DNA from: Ostreococcus lucimarinus CCE9901
Lineage: Eukaryota; Chlorophyta; Mamiellophyceae; Mamiellales; Bathycoccaceae
NCBI RefSeq assembly: GCF_000092065.1
Contig: NC_009365.1
Location: 434,001-498,000, forward strand
Direction: 5' to 3'
DNA length: 64,000 bases
Made by a program: the position numbers and the translations under genes. The notes below the pieces were generated by a model, which was not told the origin of the DNA, searched no databases, and was given only the letters and a program-made list of their open reading frames with translations. Below, piece by piece: positions 45,862 to 55,927 of the stretch. The first letter of the stretch is position 1, and every line of letters begins with the position of its first letter.

Positions 45862-47082
45862 TCACGCGATGGGGGTGCGCGGGCGAGGGGCGACGGCGGG
45901 AATGACGAAGGCGTGCGACGCGCGCTCGAGAGCGGCGACGAGGAAAGCGTCGGGGGCGGCGGCGGACGCGCGCGCGACGGCGGCGGGGCGACGCGCGCGG
46001 CGGCGGTCGGGGAGAACCGGGACGAAGTGATGCTCGCACCAGGAACAACGACCGTCGGCGGAGACGAGGACGACTTGAGACGTGCGAGTGCCGCAGTTGG
46101 GAAGGCCGGGGAGCTCGCCGGGACGGACGAAGGAGCGCTCGCTTTCGCACGCCTCGATTTGCTCGACGACGAATTCTTCGTCCTCTTCGTCGTCTTCGTC
46201 GACGTCGATGTCGATGGAGGCGTCGACGTCGTCGTCGCAGTCCACGTGGCTTTCGCGTCGCCGCCCGCCGGCGACGAAGGATTGCTGGTGTCGCCAGAGC
46301 TCTCGCGCCGCCGCGGACGGCGCGGGAGCGTCTCTGTCGCTCGATGAGTACGACAGCCGCTCCGCCGCGTCTATCGCCAGCGGTCGTGCATCCAGAGGAG
46401 CATGTAAGACATCGCGAAGCACTTGTTCCTCTAACGCGCGCGTGGGAAGCGCGTCGGCTGAGTACCGCGAATACGCTCGCAAAATCTCCTCGAGCTTCGC
46501 CTTCCCGCGCACAACCTTTGGCCACGGCGCGTCCAACACATCGTTCGCCAATCCATACACCCTACCAGCGCGTAACTCCATCGGCGTTTCCGCGTTCGCC
46601 GACCCGCGATTTCCGACGTAGTGCGCCGTTCCGCGAGACGCGTCGCCGACGACGAGATTAAATCCGTCAAACCGCATGCGTTTCGCGAACACCTCCATCG
46701 CGTACTTTCCCGAATCGATCTCCGGCGACTTTAAATAGTCCGTCACCAACATCCCTCTCGTGACGTACGCACTCACCGTCTTCTTCGGCGACTTGGTCGT
46801 CCCGCCGTTCGTCGTCGTCGTCGTCGTCGTCGTCGTCCCGTTCGCGGCGTTCGTCACCAGTCCCCATCGTCCCGTCTTTCGACACATCGCGAACCACGTC
46901 CCACCGCCCAGCTCGTCCCGCGCGCCGAAGATTTCGTACGCCTCGTCGTCGCGCTCGCTCGGCCACGCCGCGCACGCCTTGGTCGGTCGCGCGTAATCTT
47001 CGTCGCGATTGAATGCGACGAGGAGTTTTATCGGCGCATTCGCCGACGTCGTGCGCACGAGGGCGATGAACGCGACGCACAT
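45862..47082 (-). CDS. TANGO2: TANGO2/NRDE-family protein
   Basis: A 406-residue protein beginning MCVAFIAL, with the family's Cys2 and the NRDED motif at about 25-29 (LVAFNRDEDYARPT). Then come the conserved GGGTWFAMCRKTGRWGLVTN stretch and NLVVGDASRGTAHYVGNRG. The family has an Ntn-hydrolase-like fold with Cys2 as the presumed nucleophile. TANGO2 has been linked to Golgi organisation, lipid homeostasis and haem trafficking. An acidic insert (about 275-295) and poly-Thr tract (about 82-92) are local features, and the Arg/Ala-rich tail is not typical. The reaction is unresolved in the family. Confidence 0.88.
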   Translation of the reverse strand: MCVAFIALVRTTSANAPIKLLVAFNRDEDYARPTKACAAWPSERDDEAYEIFGARDELGGGTWFAMCRKTGRWGLVTNAANGTTTTTTTTTNGGTTKSPKKTVSAYVTRGMLVTDYLKSPEIDSGKYAMEVFAKRMRFDGFNLVVGDASRGTAHYVGNRGSANAETPMELRAGRVYGLANDVLDAPWPKVVRGKAKLEEILRAYSRYSADALPTRALEEQVLRDVLHAPLDARPLAIDAAERLSYSSSDRDAPAPSAAARELWRHQQSFVAGGRRRESHVDCDDDVDASIDIDVDEDDEEDEEFVVEQIEACESERSFVRPGELPGLPNCGTRTSQVVLVSADGRCSWCEHHFVPVLPDRRRARRPAAVARASAAAPDAFLVAALERASHAFVIPAVAPRPRTPIA

Positions 47083-47336
47083 GCGCGCGAGGACGCGAAC
47101 GTTCGCGCGTCACCGCTCGCGTCGCGTCTCGGTGGCGGCGCGCGCGCGCGTGTGAAGCGGCGGACGATGGCGATCCCATCGGTAGTATCCACGTCAGCCG
47201 AAGATGAAAGATATTTTCCGACGCGCGGCCGGCGAGTTCGCGAGTTCGCGAGTTCGCTCGACGCGACGCGGCGGCGCGAGTGGATCGGGCGCGGCGAAAA
47301 TAGAGACTGCATCGTCGACGACGTGGATATTAAACG

Positions 47337-48779
47337 TTAGACGTCGAATTGACGCTCGAGGACGTCGCGGTTGAGTTCTAGGATGACTTTGGCTAAGGCC
47401 TCGTCCTCTCGCAGGGCGAGACGGGCGGCTTCGACCGGGTCGCCGGATTCCCACGCGAAATCGGGCGTGGGAGCGTTGATGGAGTAGGAAGAACTGTCGT
47501 CGATCTCGACCGCCGCGAGTTTGGTCGTGGCTTTCCAGTTTTCGAACGCCACGAGGGCGTCGAGGGCGTCGCGGCGGTAGCCGCTGTGATAGAGCAAAAC
47601 GCCCATATCGCGTTGCTCGTATCCGACGTTTTCATCGAGCTCGGCGAGTCTTTCGGTGACTAACAGGGCCATTTGAAGGTCCCCAAAAGGTCTACCGGTG
47701 GGCTGGATGATTCCCACCACTCCCGCGGCGGTGTTCATGCGATCATCCTTGCCGTACGCCGCGGCTTCGACGGCGAGAAGGAATCCCGAGTCTCGCGAAT
47801 CGTCCCATTCCCACGGCCAAAATGCGCGCTTAAGCGCCATGAGCTGCATGCGAACGACCATGTCTGGCGTGCAAACCACCGATCCATCGGGCGCGGCGTC
47901 GCTGGCTTTGATTCCCTGCGGTCGGCGCGGCGTTGGGTCCGCCCCGCGTCGCACGCGAAGCAACACCTTGATGTCTCCGCACGCGTCGAGTTCGCCTTTG
48001 GCTTTCAACCTCTCCAAAAATCCGATGTAAATCGCCGCCAAGGTGGCGGGAATACCAACCTTTTGCGCTATAACGTTATGAAAATAAGTCCTGTACGGCG
48101 AAAACGCCTCCCTCCACCCAGTCGGTGTGCGATATTGCTGCTCCTCGAACAGGTATCGCTCGACGGCTTCAATCATCTTGTCCGCGTCCGCCTTATCTTC
48201 CGCGCTCATGTACGACAAATCTCTCTGCACGAACTCATTCACGAGCTTATCCATGCGCTTCGTATACGCCTCCCTCGGCAGACACACGCTCGTGCGGCCT
48301 TGCACCGCGTCATCCTCCACCGCCAGGTGCATCGACGCCGTCACCGCGTCGCCCTTCGCGCCGCGTCGATACTCCTCCACCAACCCCATCCTCGCCTCCC
48401 TCGCGAACGGTTCCCACGTCTCTTTCGGCGATTGCGGTTTTCCAAACGCATACTGCCTCCCCGCGCTCTTCGCCAGCGTCTCCGCTTCCTTCTCCGCGTA
48501 GTTCTTCGCGATCGACTCCGCGTCCCCCGTGCGTCGTCCCGTGCGTCCCAGAAACGTCCGCCCCTCCTCCTCCCCGTCCTCGCTCGTCGCGCCGTCCGTT
48601 CGCGCGTTCGCGCGTCCCCGTCGTCGTCTGAACCCCCCCTCGCGCTCGAATCGCGCCGCGCGCGCCGTCGCGCCGCGCCCGCGCGCGCGCGTCGCCGTCG
48701 TCGTCGTCGTGGATAGCGCGCGCCGCCCTCGTCCTCTCGTCGCCGTCGTCGCCGTCGTCGCGGTCGTCGTCGTCGTCAT
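47337..48779 (-). CDS. Plastid-targeted SirB1-type transglutaminase-like protein
   Basis: A 480-residue protein. The first 70 residues are poly-Thr, Ala and Arg-rich, a likely chloroplast transit peptide. The region from about 190 to 275 (YLFEEQQYRTPTG, then NVIAQKVGIPATLAAIYIGFLERL) matches the SirB1 N-terminal / transglutaminase-like core-2 domain of bacteria and plastid relatives, where the Cys of the usual triad is often lost. The C-terminal part has helical repeats (GVLLYHSGYRRDALDALVAFENW), TPR-like as in bacterial SirB1 proteins. Biochemical function is unknown. Divergent from the inositol phosphatase with 354 bp between starts. Confidence 0.72.
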   Translation of the reverse strand: MTTTTTATTATTATRGRGRRALSTTTTTATRARGRGATARAARFEREGGFRRRRGRANARTDGATSEDGEEEGRTFLGRTGRRTGDAESIAKNYAEKEAETLAKSAGRQYAFGKPQSPKETWEPFAREARMGLVEEYRRGAKGDAVTASMHLAVEDDAVQGRTSVCLPREAYTKRMDKLVNEFVQRDLSYMSAEDKADADKMIEAVERYLFEEQQYRTPTGWREAFSPYRTYFHNVIAQKVGIPATLAAIYIGFLERLKAKGELDACGDIKVLLRVRRGADPTPRRPQGIKASDAAPDGSVVCTPDMVVRMQLMALKRAFWPWEWDDSRDSGFLLAVEAAAYGKDDRMNTAAGVVGIIQPTGRPFGDLQMALLVTERLAELDENVGYEQRDMGVLLYHSGYRRDALDALVAFENWKATTKLAAVEIDDSSSYSINAPTPDFAWESGDPVEAARLALREDEALAKVILELNRDVLERQFDV

Positions 48780-49133
48780 GACGGCGCGCGCGCGTCGAGC
48801 CCGATCGGTCGACGCGTCGAGCGCGTCGTCGCGTCGTCGACGCGTCTCGCGCGTCGCCCGGTGCGGCGCGCGTCGCCCGGTGCGCCGCGCGGCCGAAGCG
48901 CCGCGACCGACCGTCGTCGTCGCGCGTCGTTCGTGTGGCGTTCAGTGAGGACGCATGTATGGGGTTTATCTGTTATTCTGGGGTTTATCTGTTATTCTGT
49001 GGCTTCAATACGGGATTTTCTAAGGTGTACGGGCGTGTGTGCGCGTTCCGTGTGTACGCTCGTAACACTCGACGCGCGCGCGACGGACAATTCGACGGAC
49101 GTCCGCACACGGCGCGCGCGCTCGACGACGCCG
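48780..49133. other. Divergent intergenic region with a 19-bp tandem duplication
   Basis: 354 bp separate the SirB1-like and 5-phosphatase starts. Most is GC-rich. A low-GC patch at about 48955-49020 holds two head-to-tail copies of a 19-bp unit. No gene or promoter motif was recognised. The open frame extending upstream from the 5-phosphatase start is judged non-coding. Confidence 0.45.
48961..48998. repeat. Perfect 19-bp tandem duplication
   Basis: The unit GGGGTTTATCTGTTATTCT occurs twice in direct succession (48961-48979 and 48980-48998). It lies about 135 bp upstream of the 5-phosphatase ATG in a patch of lower GC. Confidence 0.9.
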
Positions 49134-51488
49134 ATGCGCGACGACGGCGCGAGAGACGACGACGACGACGACGACGACGCGACGGCGCGCGCGGACGACG
49201 CGGTGACGGCGACGACGACGACGCCGTCGCGAGAATCGTCGAGCGATGGACGAACGACGGCGAACGTCGAGGGGGGGCGCGCGACGAGCGAGGGCGCGAC
49301 GGCGCGAGCGCTGATGCTGGCGTCGACGAATAGCTTTCGCGCGCCGCGAGCGGGGACGAAGGCGGCGCTGGAGGTGCACGTGTCGACGTGGAACGTGGGG
49401 AATAAGGCGCCGCGAGCGGATGCGGCGAGCGGGTGGTTGAGGGACGCGCGGAGGAGCGATATCGTCGCCGTCGGGGCGCAGGAGGCGAGTTACGTGAAGA
49501 CGAGAAAGACGATAAAACCCGTCGCGGTGAGCGCGGCGTGCGGGGACGAGGCGAATTTCAAATCAAGATTTCGGAAGGGATTTTTCAAATCGACGAAGTG
49601 GACGCGAGTGGGCATGGTCGCGGGCGGCGCGTTCGCGGGAGGGGTCATGGCCGCGCCCGTGGCGCCGATGGGAGTGATGTGCGGTATGTTCACGGGCTGG
49701 TTCGCGAGCAAGAGGCTGGTGCAAGAGATCAAGGTGCGCATACATTGGTTTGATTTCTTGCACTCGGCGTTGGGCCACGAATTCGAGCTCTTGCAGACGC
49801 AAATATTACTGCAAATGCGGCTGGCGGTGTTTGTGAAGAAAGAGCTCGTCCCGAGAATTCGCAGCGTCAAGGTTGGCTCGAAAGCCACCGGGCTCGGAAA
49901 TCTGGTCGGGAACAAGGGCGGGTTGTTGGTGCACATTGAACTCGAAAACGGGGAAACCATCGCCTTCTTGTCGTGTCATCTCGCCGCGCACGAACAACCA
50001 AAGTATTTGGAAGCGCGCAACCACATGGTGCATGAGATCTTAGAAGGGACCTGGATAGATTGCGTGGAAAAGCCCAAGTGCGCGTTGCCCGTGGTAACCG
50101 ACGTGAACTCGGCGTTGTTTGACGCCGGATCAGAAATGATAAACAAGATGAAGGGGACGTCGAGACAGGTGTATGAAAGGACTTCGGACGCGTTCCAGGG
50201 CGCCACGGGGGCCAGACTCGCAATTGGTTCCGGTATGGCTCCGCGAAAGAATCAAGCACCTGAGTTATTGGACGTCGCCACCCACGTCTTCTTCTTTGGG
50301 GATCTCAACTACCGCCTCGATCCCGGGAAAGTCGTCGGGAACGAGTGGGATACTCACTGGGATAAGACGGCGCCGGAAATGACGTCTACAAAATTAGCGA
50401 ACAAATACGACGTCGATAAAGTTCCCCTGAGCAAGTTCCCCGCGGCGAGGCCGGTGGCGCAACCCGGCATGATTGAAGAAGAAAGCGACGACGAAATCAC
50501 CGAGTCGTCGCCATTCCAGATCGGGCGCACGGCCGTAATCGAGTCCGTGGGCGCTCAGGAATTCGATCAATTGGTCAAGGCAGACCAGTTGATCAAATCC
50601 ATGAAGGAAGGAAAGGTGTTTGCAAACTTTCATGAAATGCCCCTCAAGTTTTTCCCGACATTTAAGCGCGCGTCGAACAACTTGAAGGATGGGAAAGGCA
50701 AGAAAGCACCCGCGCAAGAACAATCTGTCGCGGAGCCGGGTTCGGCAGAATATTACAATGAAAAGCGCGTGCCTTCCTGGTGTGATCGCGTGCTTGTACA
50801 CTCGTTAACTGGCGCCAAAGACTCTTGCTCGCCTCTCGAGTACGGGGCGCGTCACGACGTCACGACGTCAGATCACGCACCGGTTTACGCGCGCTTTCGC
50901 GTGCGTCTCCGCGATCTTCCTCCATTGAAAGCACTTCCACGAGCCAAGTTGACGCTCACGAATTTGAGCGTCACTCGTAACACCATCGAGGACGATTTCC
51001 GGGGTTCGAGCGTTTACGTGCACTTGTTCGTTCCGCACACGCGCACAGTCGTTCCAGAGGCTAGAGAAGTGAGCTCGGGGCACGTCGCTCGAGACGAATC
51101 GCAGCCAAAAACGATTGGGAAGTATACTTTCTCTGGGGATGTTCTTCCCTCCTGCATCGTCGGTTACGACGCCGCCGACGAAGTCACCTTTGCTGAGCAA
51201 GAAAAGGCGGCGGCGCGCTTCGCGCTGCTCACCACGGAGGAACGAATCGCGTTGAAGGAAAACGAAGATGCCGAAAAGTCTGAAGAATTACCCACTCCCG
51301 TTGGCATGGACGCGTACGGTAAGTTTGTGGGCATTATCACTCTCGTCGACAGTCGATACGGCGACAAACTAGGAACGTGCACGGTGCTCCTCCCCTCCAA
51401 GGGCTCATCCTCGTTCGACGTCCCCCTCCTGTTGCGTTCTGCAAACGTCGGCCGAATCAAGGGATCGTGGGAGCTCTCTAGTATTTAA
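49134..51488 (+). CDS. Inositol polyphosphate 5-phosphatase with hydrophobic insert
   Basis: A 784-residue protein. After an acidic N-terminus, the endonuclease-like IPPc domain runs from about 85 (VSTWNVGNKAPRA) through GNLVGNKGGLLVHIE, FFFGDLNYRLD, PSWCDRVLV and TSDHAPVYARF. These are the metal- and phosphate-binding motifs that remove the 5-phosphate from phosphoinositides or inositol phosphates. A Gly/Ala-rich hydrophobic stretch (about 157-190; GMVAGGAFAGGVMAAPVAPM) interrupts the early catalytic domain and may be a membrane hairpin. The C-terminal region (KLTLTNLSVTRNT, ending LLLRSANVGRIKGSWEL) is beta-rich and C2-like. The ATG at 49134 is preferred to the extended upstream frame. Confidence 0.88.
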   Translation: MRDDGARDDDDDDDDATARADDAVTATTTTPSRESSSDGRTTANVEGGRATSEGATARALMLASTNSFRAPRAGTKAALEVHVSTWNVGNKAPRADAASGWLRDARRSDIVAVGAQEASYVKTRKTIKPVAVSAACGDEANFKSRFRKGFFKSTKWTRVGMVAGGAFAGGVMAAPVAPMGVMCGMFTGWFASKRLVQEIKVRIHWFDFLHSALGHEFELLQTQILLQMRLAVFVKKELVPRIRSVKVGSKATGLGNLVGNKGGLLVHIELENGETIAFLSCHLAAHEQPKYLEARNHMVHEILEGTWIDCVEKPKCALPVVTDVNSALFDAGSEMINKMKGTSRQVYERTSDAFQGATGARLAIGSGMAPRKNQAPELLDVATHVFFFGDLNYRLDPGKVVGNEWDTHWDKTAPEMTSTKLANKYDVDKVPLSKFPAARPVAQPGMIEEESDDEITESSPFQIGRTAVIESVGAQEFDQLVKADQLIKSMKEGKVFANFHEMPLKFFPTFKRASNNLKDGKGKKAPAQEQSVAEPGSAEYYNEKRVPSWCDRVLVHSLTGAKDSCSPLEYGARHDVTTSDHAPVYARFRVRLRDLPPLKALPRAKLTLTNLSVTRNTIEDDFRGSSVYVHLFVPHTRTVVPEAREVSSGHVARDESQPKTIGKYTFSGDVLPSCIVGYDAADEVTFAEQEKAAARFALLTTEERIALKENEDAEKSEELPTPVGMDAYGKFVGIITLVDSRYGDKLGTCTVLLPSKGSSSFDVPLLLRSANVGRIKGSWELSSI

Positions 51489-51593
51489 TCGCGCACGTAC
51501 ATCGTCGTTTTAAGTAATAACAATATACTCGCAACCTCCGCAGCCGTCGCCCGCAACCTCACCGCGCGACGCGCATCGCGCGGTCGAATCGCG

Positions 51594-52451
51594 ATGCCGC
51601 TTCGCGCGCACGAAGAAATCACCGCCGGCTTTCTCGCGGGGTGCGCGGACGCCCTGGCGTGCCACCCCGTGGACGTGGTGAAGACGCAAGCGCACGTCAA
51701 CAGGGGTGCAAATGTCCCATTCACGCAAGCTTTAGTCGCCCAGGCGCGCGCGCACGGCCTCCCGTCGCTGTATCGCGGTGTCTTACCCGCATGCTTACGA
51801 CCTCAGGCGCTGTGCATGTACGTCGGGTACGAATGGAGCAAGAAAGCGGTGTGCGAGGACGCGAAGAAGATGACCACCAGAGAGGCATTCGTCGCGGGCT
51901 GGTTGACGGCATACGTGGAATCGGCGTGCGTGACCCCGTTCGAGACGGTCAAGGTGCGAATGCAAACGAAAGAAAACATGTCGAGGTATGCGTCGTCTTT
52001 GGGGTGCGCGCGAGAGATCGCGCGAACGGAGGGAATGAAAGGATTGTACGCGGGATTTTGGCCGACGTGTTTACGAAACAACGTGTTCAATTCATTTTAT
52101 TTCGGGACGATTCATTACTGTAAGGACGAGTATTTGTCCGCGCCAGATTCGTTGGTAGAGCAAGCAGCGCAAAACGTCGGCGTCGGCATCATCGCTGGGC
52201 TCGTCGCGACGGTGTTTAAGATGCCTTTTGATATATTAAAATCGCGAATGCAAGGACAAGTGCCAAACGCGAGCGGGGCGCTGGAATATCCAACAATGAT
52301 GGAAGCCGCTGTGCGTATATTTCGCAACGAAGGCGTGGGAGCGTTTTATAAAGGCACAGGCGTGACCGCAGCGAGGATAACGCTAGGCTTTCCCGTTTCA
52401 TTCGTAGCCTTCGAAGCCGTAGCTTCGATGTTTGAAAACGAAATCCGATGA
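51594..52451 (+). CDS. Mitochondrial carrier, probable 2-oxodicarboxylate carrier (ODC/SLC25A21-like)
   Basis: A 285-residue mitochondrial carrier with three tandem repeats and the three signature sequences HPVDVVKTQ (about 25), TPFETVKVR (about 119) and MPFDILKSR (about 214). Each is followed by the usual YxG pattern (SLYRGVLPACLRPQ, GLYAGFWPTCLRNN, AFYKGTGVTAARI). Six membrane helices are implied. The contact residues and the FNSFYFGTIHY region resemble 2-oxodicarboxylate carriers, which exchange 2-oxoadipate or 2-oxoglutarate across the inner membrane. Substrate assignment within the family from sequence by eye is tentative. Complete, single exon. Confidence 0.8.
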   Translation: MPLRAHEEITAGFLAGCADALACHPVDVVKTQAHVNRGANVPFTQALVAQARAHGLPSLYRGVLPACLRPQALCMYVGYEWSKKAVCEDAKKMTTREAFVAGWLTAYVESACVTPFETVKVRMQTKENMSRYASSLGCAREIARTEGMKGLYAGFWPTCLRNNVFNSFYFGTIHYCKDEYLSAPDSLVEQAAQNVGVGIIAGLVATVFKMPFDILKSRMQGQVPNASGALEYPTMMEAAVRIFRNEGVGAFYKGTGVTAARITLGFPVSFVAFEAVASMFENEIR

Positions 52452-52543
52452 TTTGATTTGTCAATGATGGATTTATTAGAAATTTAGTCTTCAAGTCATA
52501 GCTCTAGATCTAGCGAGTGACGAATAACAGCTGTAGTGAGAAC

Positions 52544-54163
52544 TTAAGGCGTCAAGCGTTTCGGATCACGCGGAAACATGGAGGTCTTGCGAATGTTGGG
52601 CAAGTTGAGGAACAGCATGGCGACGCGTTCGAGACCGACGCCGCAACCACCGTGCGGCATGGCGCCGTATTTGAACGAATCAATGTACGGTTGAATCGTG
52701 GGAAGCTCGATACCACACGCCTCGGCGCGTTCAGCGAGGAGCTTAGGATCATGAATACGCTGCGCCCCAGAGATGATCTCTTGACCGCGAATGAAGATAT
52801 CAAAAGAGTTGGTGTAGTTCGGATCGTCAGGCGCCGGCATTGTGTAAAACGGTCGGGCGTTGAGGGGATACCGCGTGAGCATGTAGAAGTCCGTGCCGTA
52901 CTTCTCCTTCACCAATCTCCCGAGCACGCGTTCGGTTTCGGTGCCGATGTCGCCGAGCGGATCGACTTCTTCACCCGCCTCCTGGAGCATCTTGACCCCT
53001 TCCTCAAACGTCAATCTCAAAGACGGCCGGCAGTATTGCAGCGGCTCGAACGGGTGCTGCTCGTTCACCACACCGATTTCTCTCTTAAATCGCTCGTTCA
53101 AGCCGTCGAACATGCTCACGAACAACTCATCGAGGACATCCAACACTTCGTCGTAGTGCTCCTTGATGGTCATTTCCATGTCCAACCCGGTGAACTCGCA
53201 CAAGTGTCGGTGCGTGTTCGAGTCTTCGGCGCGGAACACCGGTCCAATCTCAAACACACCCTCCAAATCACCCATGATGGCCATTTGCTTGTATAATTGC
53301 GGAGACTGCGCCAAGCACGCCGGGCCGACTTGCATGTAATCGAGCTTGAAGACGGCGGCGCCGCCTTCGGACGCCCCCGCGATGAGCTTGGGCGTGTGAA
53401 TCTCGGTAAAGTTTCTTCGCAACAGCGCCTCGCGGAACAGCGTCCCGACCCCGGACTGAATCTTAAAAATCGCATTATTCGCCGGCGTGCGCAGATCCAT
53501 CACGCGATTGTTCAATCGCGTGTCCTGCAACACTCGAACGAATTGCGTATCCTCCGCCTCGAACGCGCTATCCGGTCTCGACGCGTCTTCAATCAAAAAC
53601 GGCAGCTCCGGATCCGATCTCGAGATGCAGTGAATTTCCCGACACACGACTTCGACCTCTTTCTGCGTGCACGACTCGATCGGGACCTCGGGATGGACGA
53701 CCAACCCTTTAACGTCCACCACGCTTTCCCGCGCGAGCGCGCTCGCCCACTTCACCATCCCTTTACTCACGTTGACGTCATCCACGAACAGCGTCACCTG
53801 CACCGTCGCCGTCTGTTGTCTCAGCACGATGAACGCGCTCTTCCCCTTCCCTCGCACGTTGTGCACGCGTCCTCGCAGCAGCACCTCTCGATCCTTCAGC
53901 GTTTCGTTCAGCGCGTCCACCCGCGTCCACGCGCGTCCCGTGATTTCCTTCGATTGCACCATCTCCGCGTCACCGTACCGGTGCGCCAGCGCGTCCGGCG
54001 CCGCTTGCAGCGCCGCCATCTTCGCCTCGAGCGCCGCCGCGCGCTCAGCCTTCGATCGCGCCTTCTCGGCCGCCGCCGCCGCCTTTTTCAGCGCCTTCTT
54101 CGACGGGCCTCGGTCGTCGCCCGCCGGCGGCGGCGCGCTCGCGCTCGCGTCGGCGTCGCTCAT
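52544..54163 (-). CDS. Cytosolic-type aspartyl-tRNA synthetase
   Basis: A 539-residue class IIb synthetase of the eukaryotic cytosolic type. A Lys/Ala-rich N-terminal extension (about 20-50) typical of eukaryotic AspRS precedes the OB-fold anticodon-binding domain (about 85-190; VLLRGRVHNVRGKGKSAFIVL). Class II motif 2 is GPVFRAEDSNTHRHLCEF near 305-322 and motif 3 is GGCGVGLERVAMLFL near 500. QSPQLYKQM and the flipping-loop region before it are conserved. It charges tRNA-Asp. There is no transit peptide, so a cytosolic location is likely. Confidence 0.93.
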   Translation of the reverse strand: MSDADASASAPPPAGDDRGPSKKALKKAAAAAEKARSKAERAAALEAKMAALQAAPDALAHRYGDAEMVQSKEITGRAWTRVDALNETLKDREVLLRGRVHNVRGKGKSAFIVLRQQTATVQVTLFVDDVNVSKGMVKWASALARESVVDVKGLVVHPEVPIESCTQKEVEVVCREIHCISRSDPELPFLIEDASRPDSAFEAEDTQFVRVLQDTRLNNRVMDLRTPANNAIFKIQSGVGTLFREALLRRNFTEIHTPKLIAGASEGGAAVFKLDYMQVGPACLAQSPQLYKQMAIMGDLEGVFEIGPVFRAEDSNTHRHLCEFTGLDMEMTIKEHYDEVLDVLDELFVSMFDGLNERFKREIGVVNEQHPFEPLQYCRPSLRLTFEEGVKMLQEAGEEVDPLGDIGTETERVLGRLVKEKYGTDFYMLTRYPLNARPFYTMPAPDDPNYTNSFDIFIRGQEIISGAQRIHDPKLLAERAEACGIELPTIQPYIDSFKYGAMPHGGCGVGLERVAMLFLNLPNIRKTSMFPRDPKRLTP

Positions 54164-54409
54164 CGGAGGCTCGCGTTTCGGCGCTCGCGATGCCGCGCTC
54201 GCGTTTCGCGACGCGTTCGGCCGAGGGCGCGCGCGCGTGTGCGGGACGCGCGGCGATCGAGACCGAAAGGCGGACTCGGGGGTGGATGCCCTATCCGCGC
54301 GGGACGCGCGGGACGAGGCGCGGAGCGAGGGCGAGGGACGAGGGACGAGGGCGTCTCGATGTCTCGATGTCTCGAGCGCTGTCGCGAGGAACGATGGTGG
54401 TAATACATA

Positions 54410-55927
54410 TTAAGCGCTAGGAGGGGCGAAGACGGCGCACGCGGCGCGAATGACGTCGCATCGAAACGGACCGTACGGGAACGCGGCGGCGGCGGCGGCG
54501 CGAAACCGCCGCGAGGCGAGGACTTCGCCGTCGACGGCGATGTAACCGCCGCCGCCGGGAGCGGTGGCGTTGGTCTCCGAGGATGCGTCGACGATGGCGG
54601 CGGCGGTGGCGGCGGCGGCGGCGGCGGCGGCGGGGTAGATTTCGAAGGATTTGGCTTTGATGTAACGGACGGCGCGATTGCGCGCGTGGTCGCCGGCGTC
54701 GAAATCGAGCAAAAGTTTGAGCATGTTCTTGCGATTGGTGACGTTCACCAGGACGACGTCGATGGAACCGTCGTCAAACTTCGCGTGAGGAGCCGCTAAG
54801 GTGGACTCGGTGCCCCAAGGCACGTTGAGCGCCCAGAGACCGAGGACGTCGCCGGCGACGCGGCGCCATCCCGGTCGACCCGGCACCGGTTCGCCGTGCG
54901 GCCCGTCGCAGTGTTGGGCGTTGTACGCCTCGCCCTCTTCGGTGGTTTCGTATAAAAGTTCGCACTGGTACTTTCTTCTGGCTAATATCCGCACGATGGC
55001 CTGCAGCGTGAATCGCGCGCCTCCTAGAAATCTAAACCGCTCGCTCTCGATGTCGACGTCGGAGAAAAATCCCCACGAAGTCGACAGCAGCGAGTGCGTG
55101 ACTTTCGAGTCATCCCCCCAACCCGATGCGGTTTTAGAATCTTGAAACCGCACTTCCGATCGATCGAGCGCGCGCGTGCGCCACCGCGCGATCGTCAGCG
55201 CGCAACTCACCGGATCGCACGGTTCGCCGCCGGCGTGCTGAATCGACTTGCACAGCGCGTTCCCCGAACCCGCCGGCACGATTCCGATCGGCATCTTCGC
55301 GTAAATCTCCTCTCGATCCTCGCGTTCGCTCAGCCCTTGAAACAGCTCCGCCACGGTCCCGTCCCCCCCCACGGCGACGACGCCGTCGTACAGACTCGCG
55401 TCGAGCTCTCGCGCGATGTTCGTCGCCTCTCCTCGCGCCTTCGTCGTCCGCGTCGCGCACTCGATGTTCGCCGCCTCCAACACCGCGCGCGCCTTCGTCT
55501 CCCATATCTTCGTCCCCTCGCCTCGTCCGCTTCGCGGATTCACGATCACCAGCACCCGCCGCCGTCTCTCCCTCGCCGTCCCGCTCGCGTCCGCGTCGTC
55601 GAGCCCGCACGCCTCCGCGCACCGCGTCCTCGCCTCGTTCGCCACCGCCGCCGTCGCGCACGCCGTCTCGTGCGTCTTCAACCGTCGCGCGCTTCTCTTG
55701 CGCGTCGATATTCCCGGGAATCCGCGTCGCCGCGCGATCGCCGTCACCGCGAGCGTCCGCGCGTCGTCGTCTTCATCTCGATGATGCCGATGCCGACGAC
55801 GTCGACGCCGAACCTCGACGCGCACGACGTCCTCGACGCGCACGACGCGCGTCCCGTCGCCCAAAACCAACGTCGCGCGCCCGCGCCCGGTCGTCGCGAC
55901 GCGCGCGACCGCGTCGACGGTCGCCAT
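54410..55927 (-). CDS. Sphingosine/ceramide-kinase-like lipid kinase (DAGK catalytic domain)
   Basis: A 505-residue protein. The DAGK-type catalytic domain begins near 125 (VLVIVNPRSGRGEGTKIW), with the nucleotide loop GVVAVGGDGTVAELFQGLSE and IGIVPAGSGNALCKSIQH. STSWGFFSDVDIESERFRFLG is the sphingosine-kinase C4-like stretch, with substrate-binding acidic residues. Poly-Ala segments (GCG repeats) interrupt the C-terminal part. Plant LCB kinases phosphorylate long-chain bases; the exact lipid cannot be decided. The first codon of the longest frame is GTG; the ATG at 55927 is used. Confidence 0.85.
   Translation of the reverse strand: MATVDAVARVATTGRGRATLVLGDGTRVVRVEDVVRVEVRRRRRRHRHHRDEDDDARTLAVTAIARRRGFPGISTRKRSARRLKTHETACATAAVANEARTRCAEACGLDDADASGTARERRRRVLVIVNPRSGRGEGTKIWETKARAVLEAANIECATRTTKARGEATNIARELDASLYDGVVAVGGDGTVAELFQGLSEREDREEIYAKMPIGIVPAGSGNALCKSIQHAGGEPCDPVSCALTIARWRTRALDRSEVRFQDSKTASGWGDDSKVTHSLLSTSWGFFSDVDIESERFRFLGGARFTLQAIVRILARRKYQCELLYETTEEGEAYNAQHCDGPHGEPVPGRPGWRRVAGDVLGLWALNVPWGTESTLAAPHAKFDDGSIDVVLVNVTNRKNMLKLLLDFDAGDHARNRAVRYIKAKSFEIYPAAAAAAAATAAAIVDASSETNATAPGGGGYIAVDGEVLASRRFRAAAAAAFPYGPFRCDVIRAACAVFAPPSA

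Noticed and set aside
48861-49133. Upstream extension of the inositol 5-phosphatase frame
   Set aside because: It runs through a perfect 19-bp duplication and has no transit or domain character; the ATG at 49134 is simpler.
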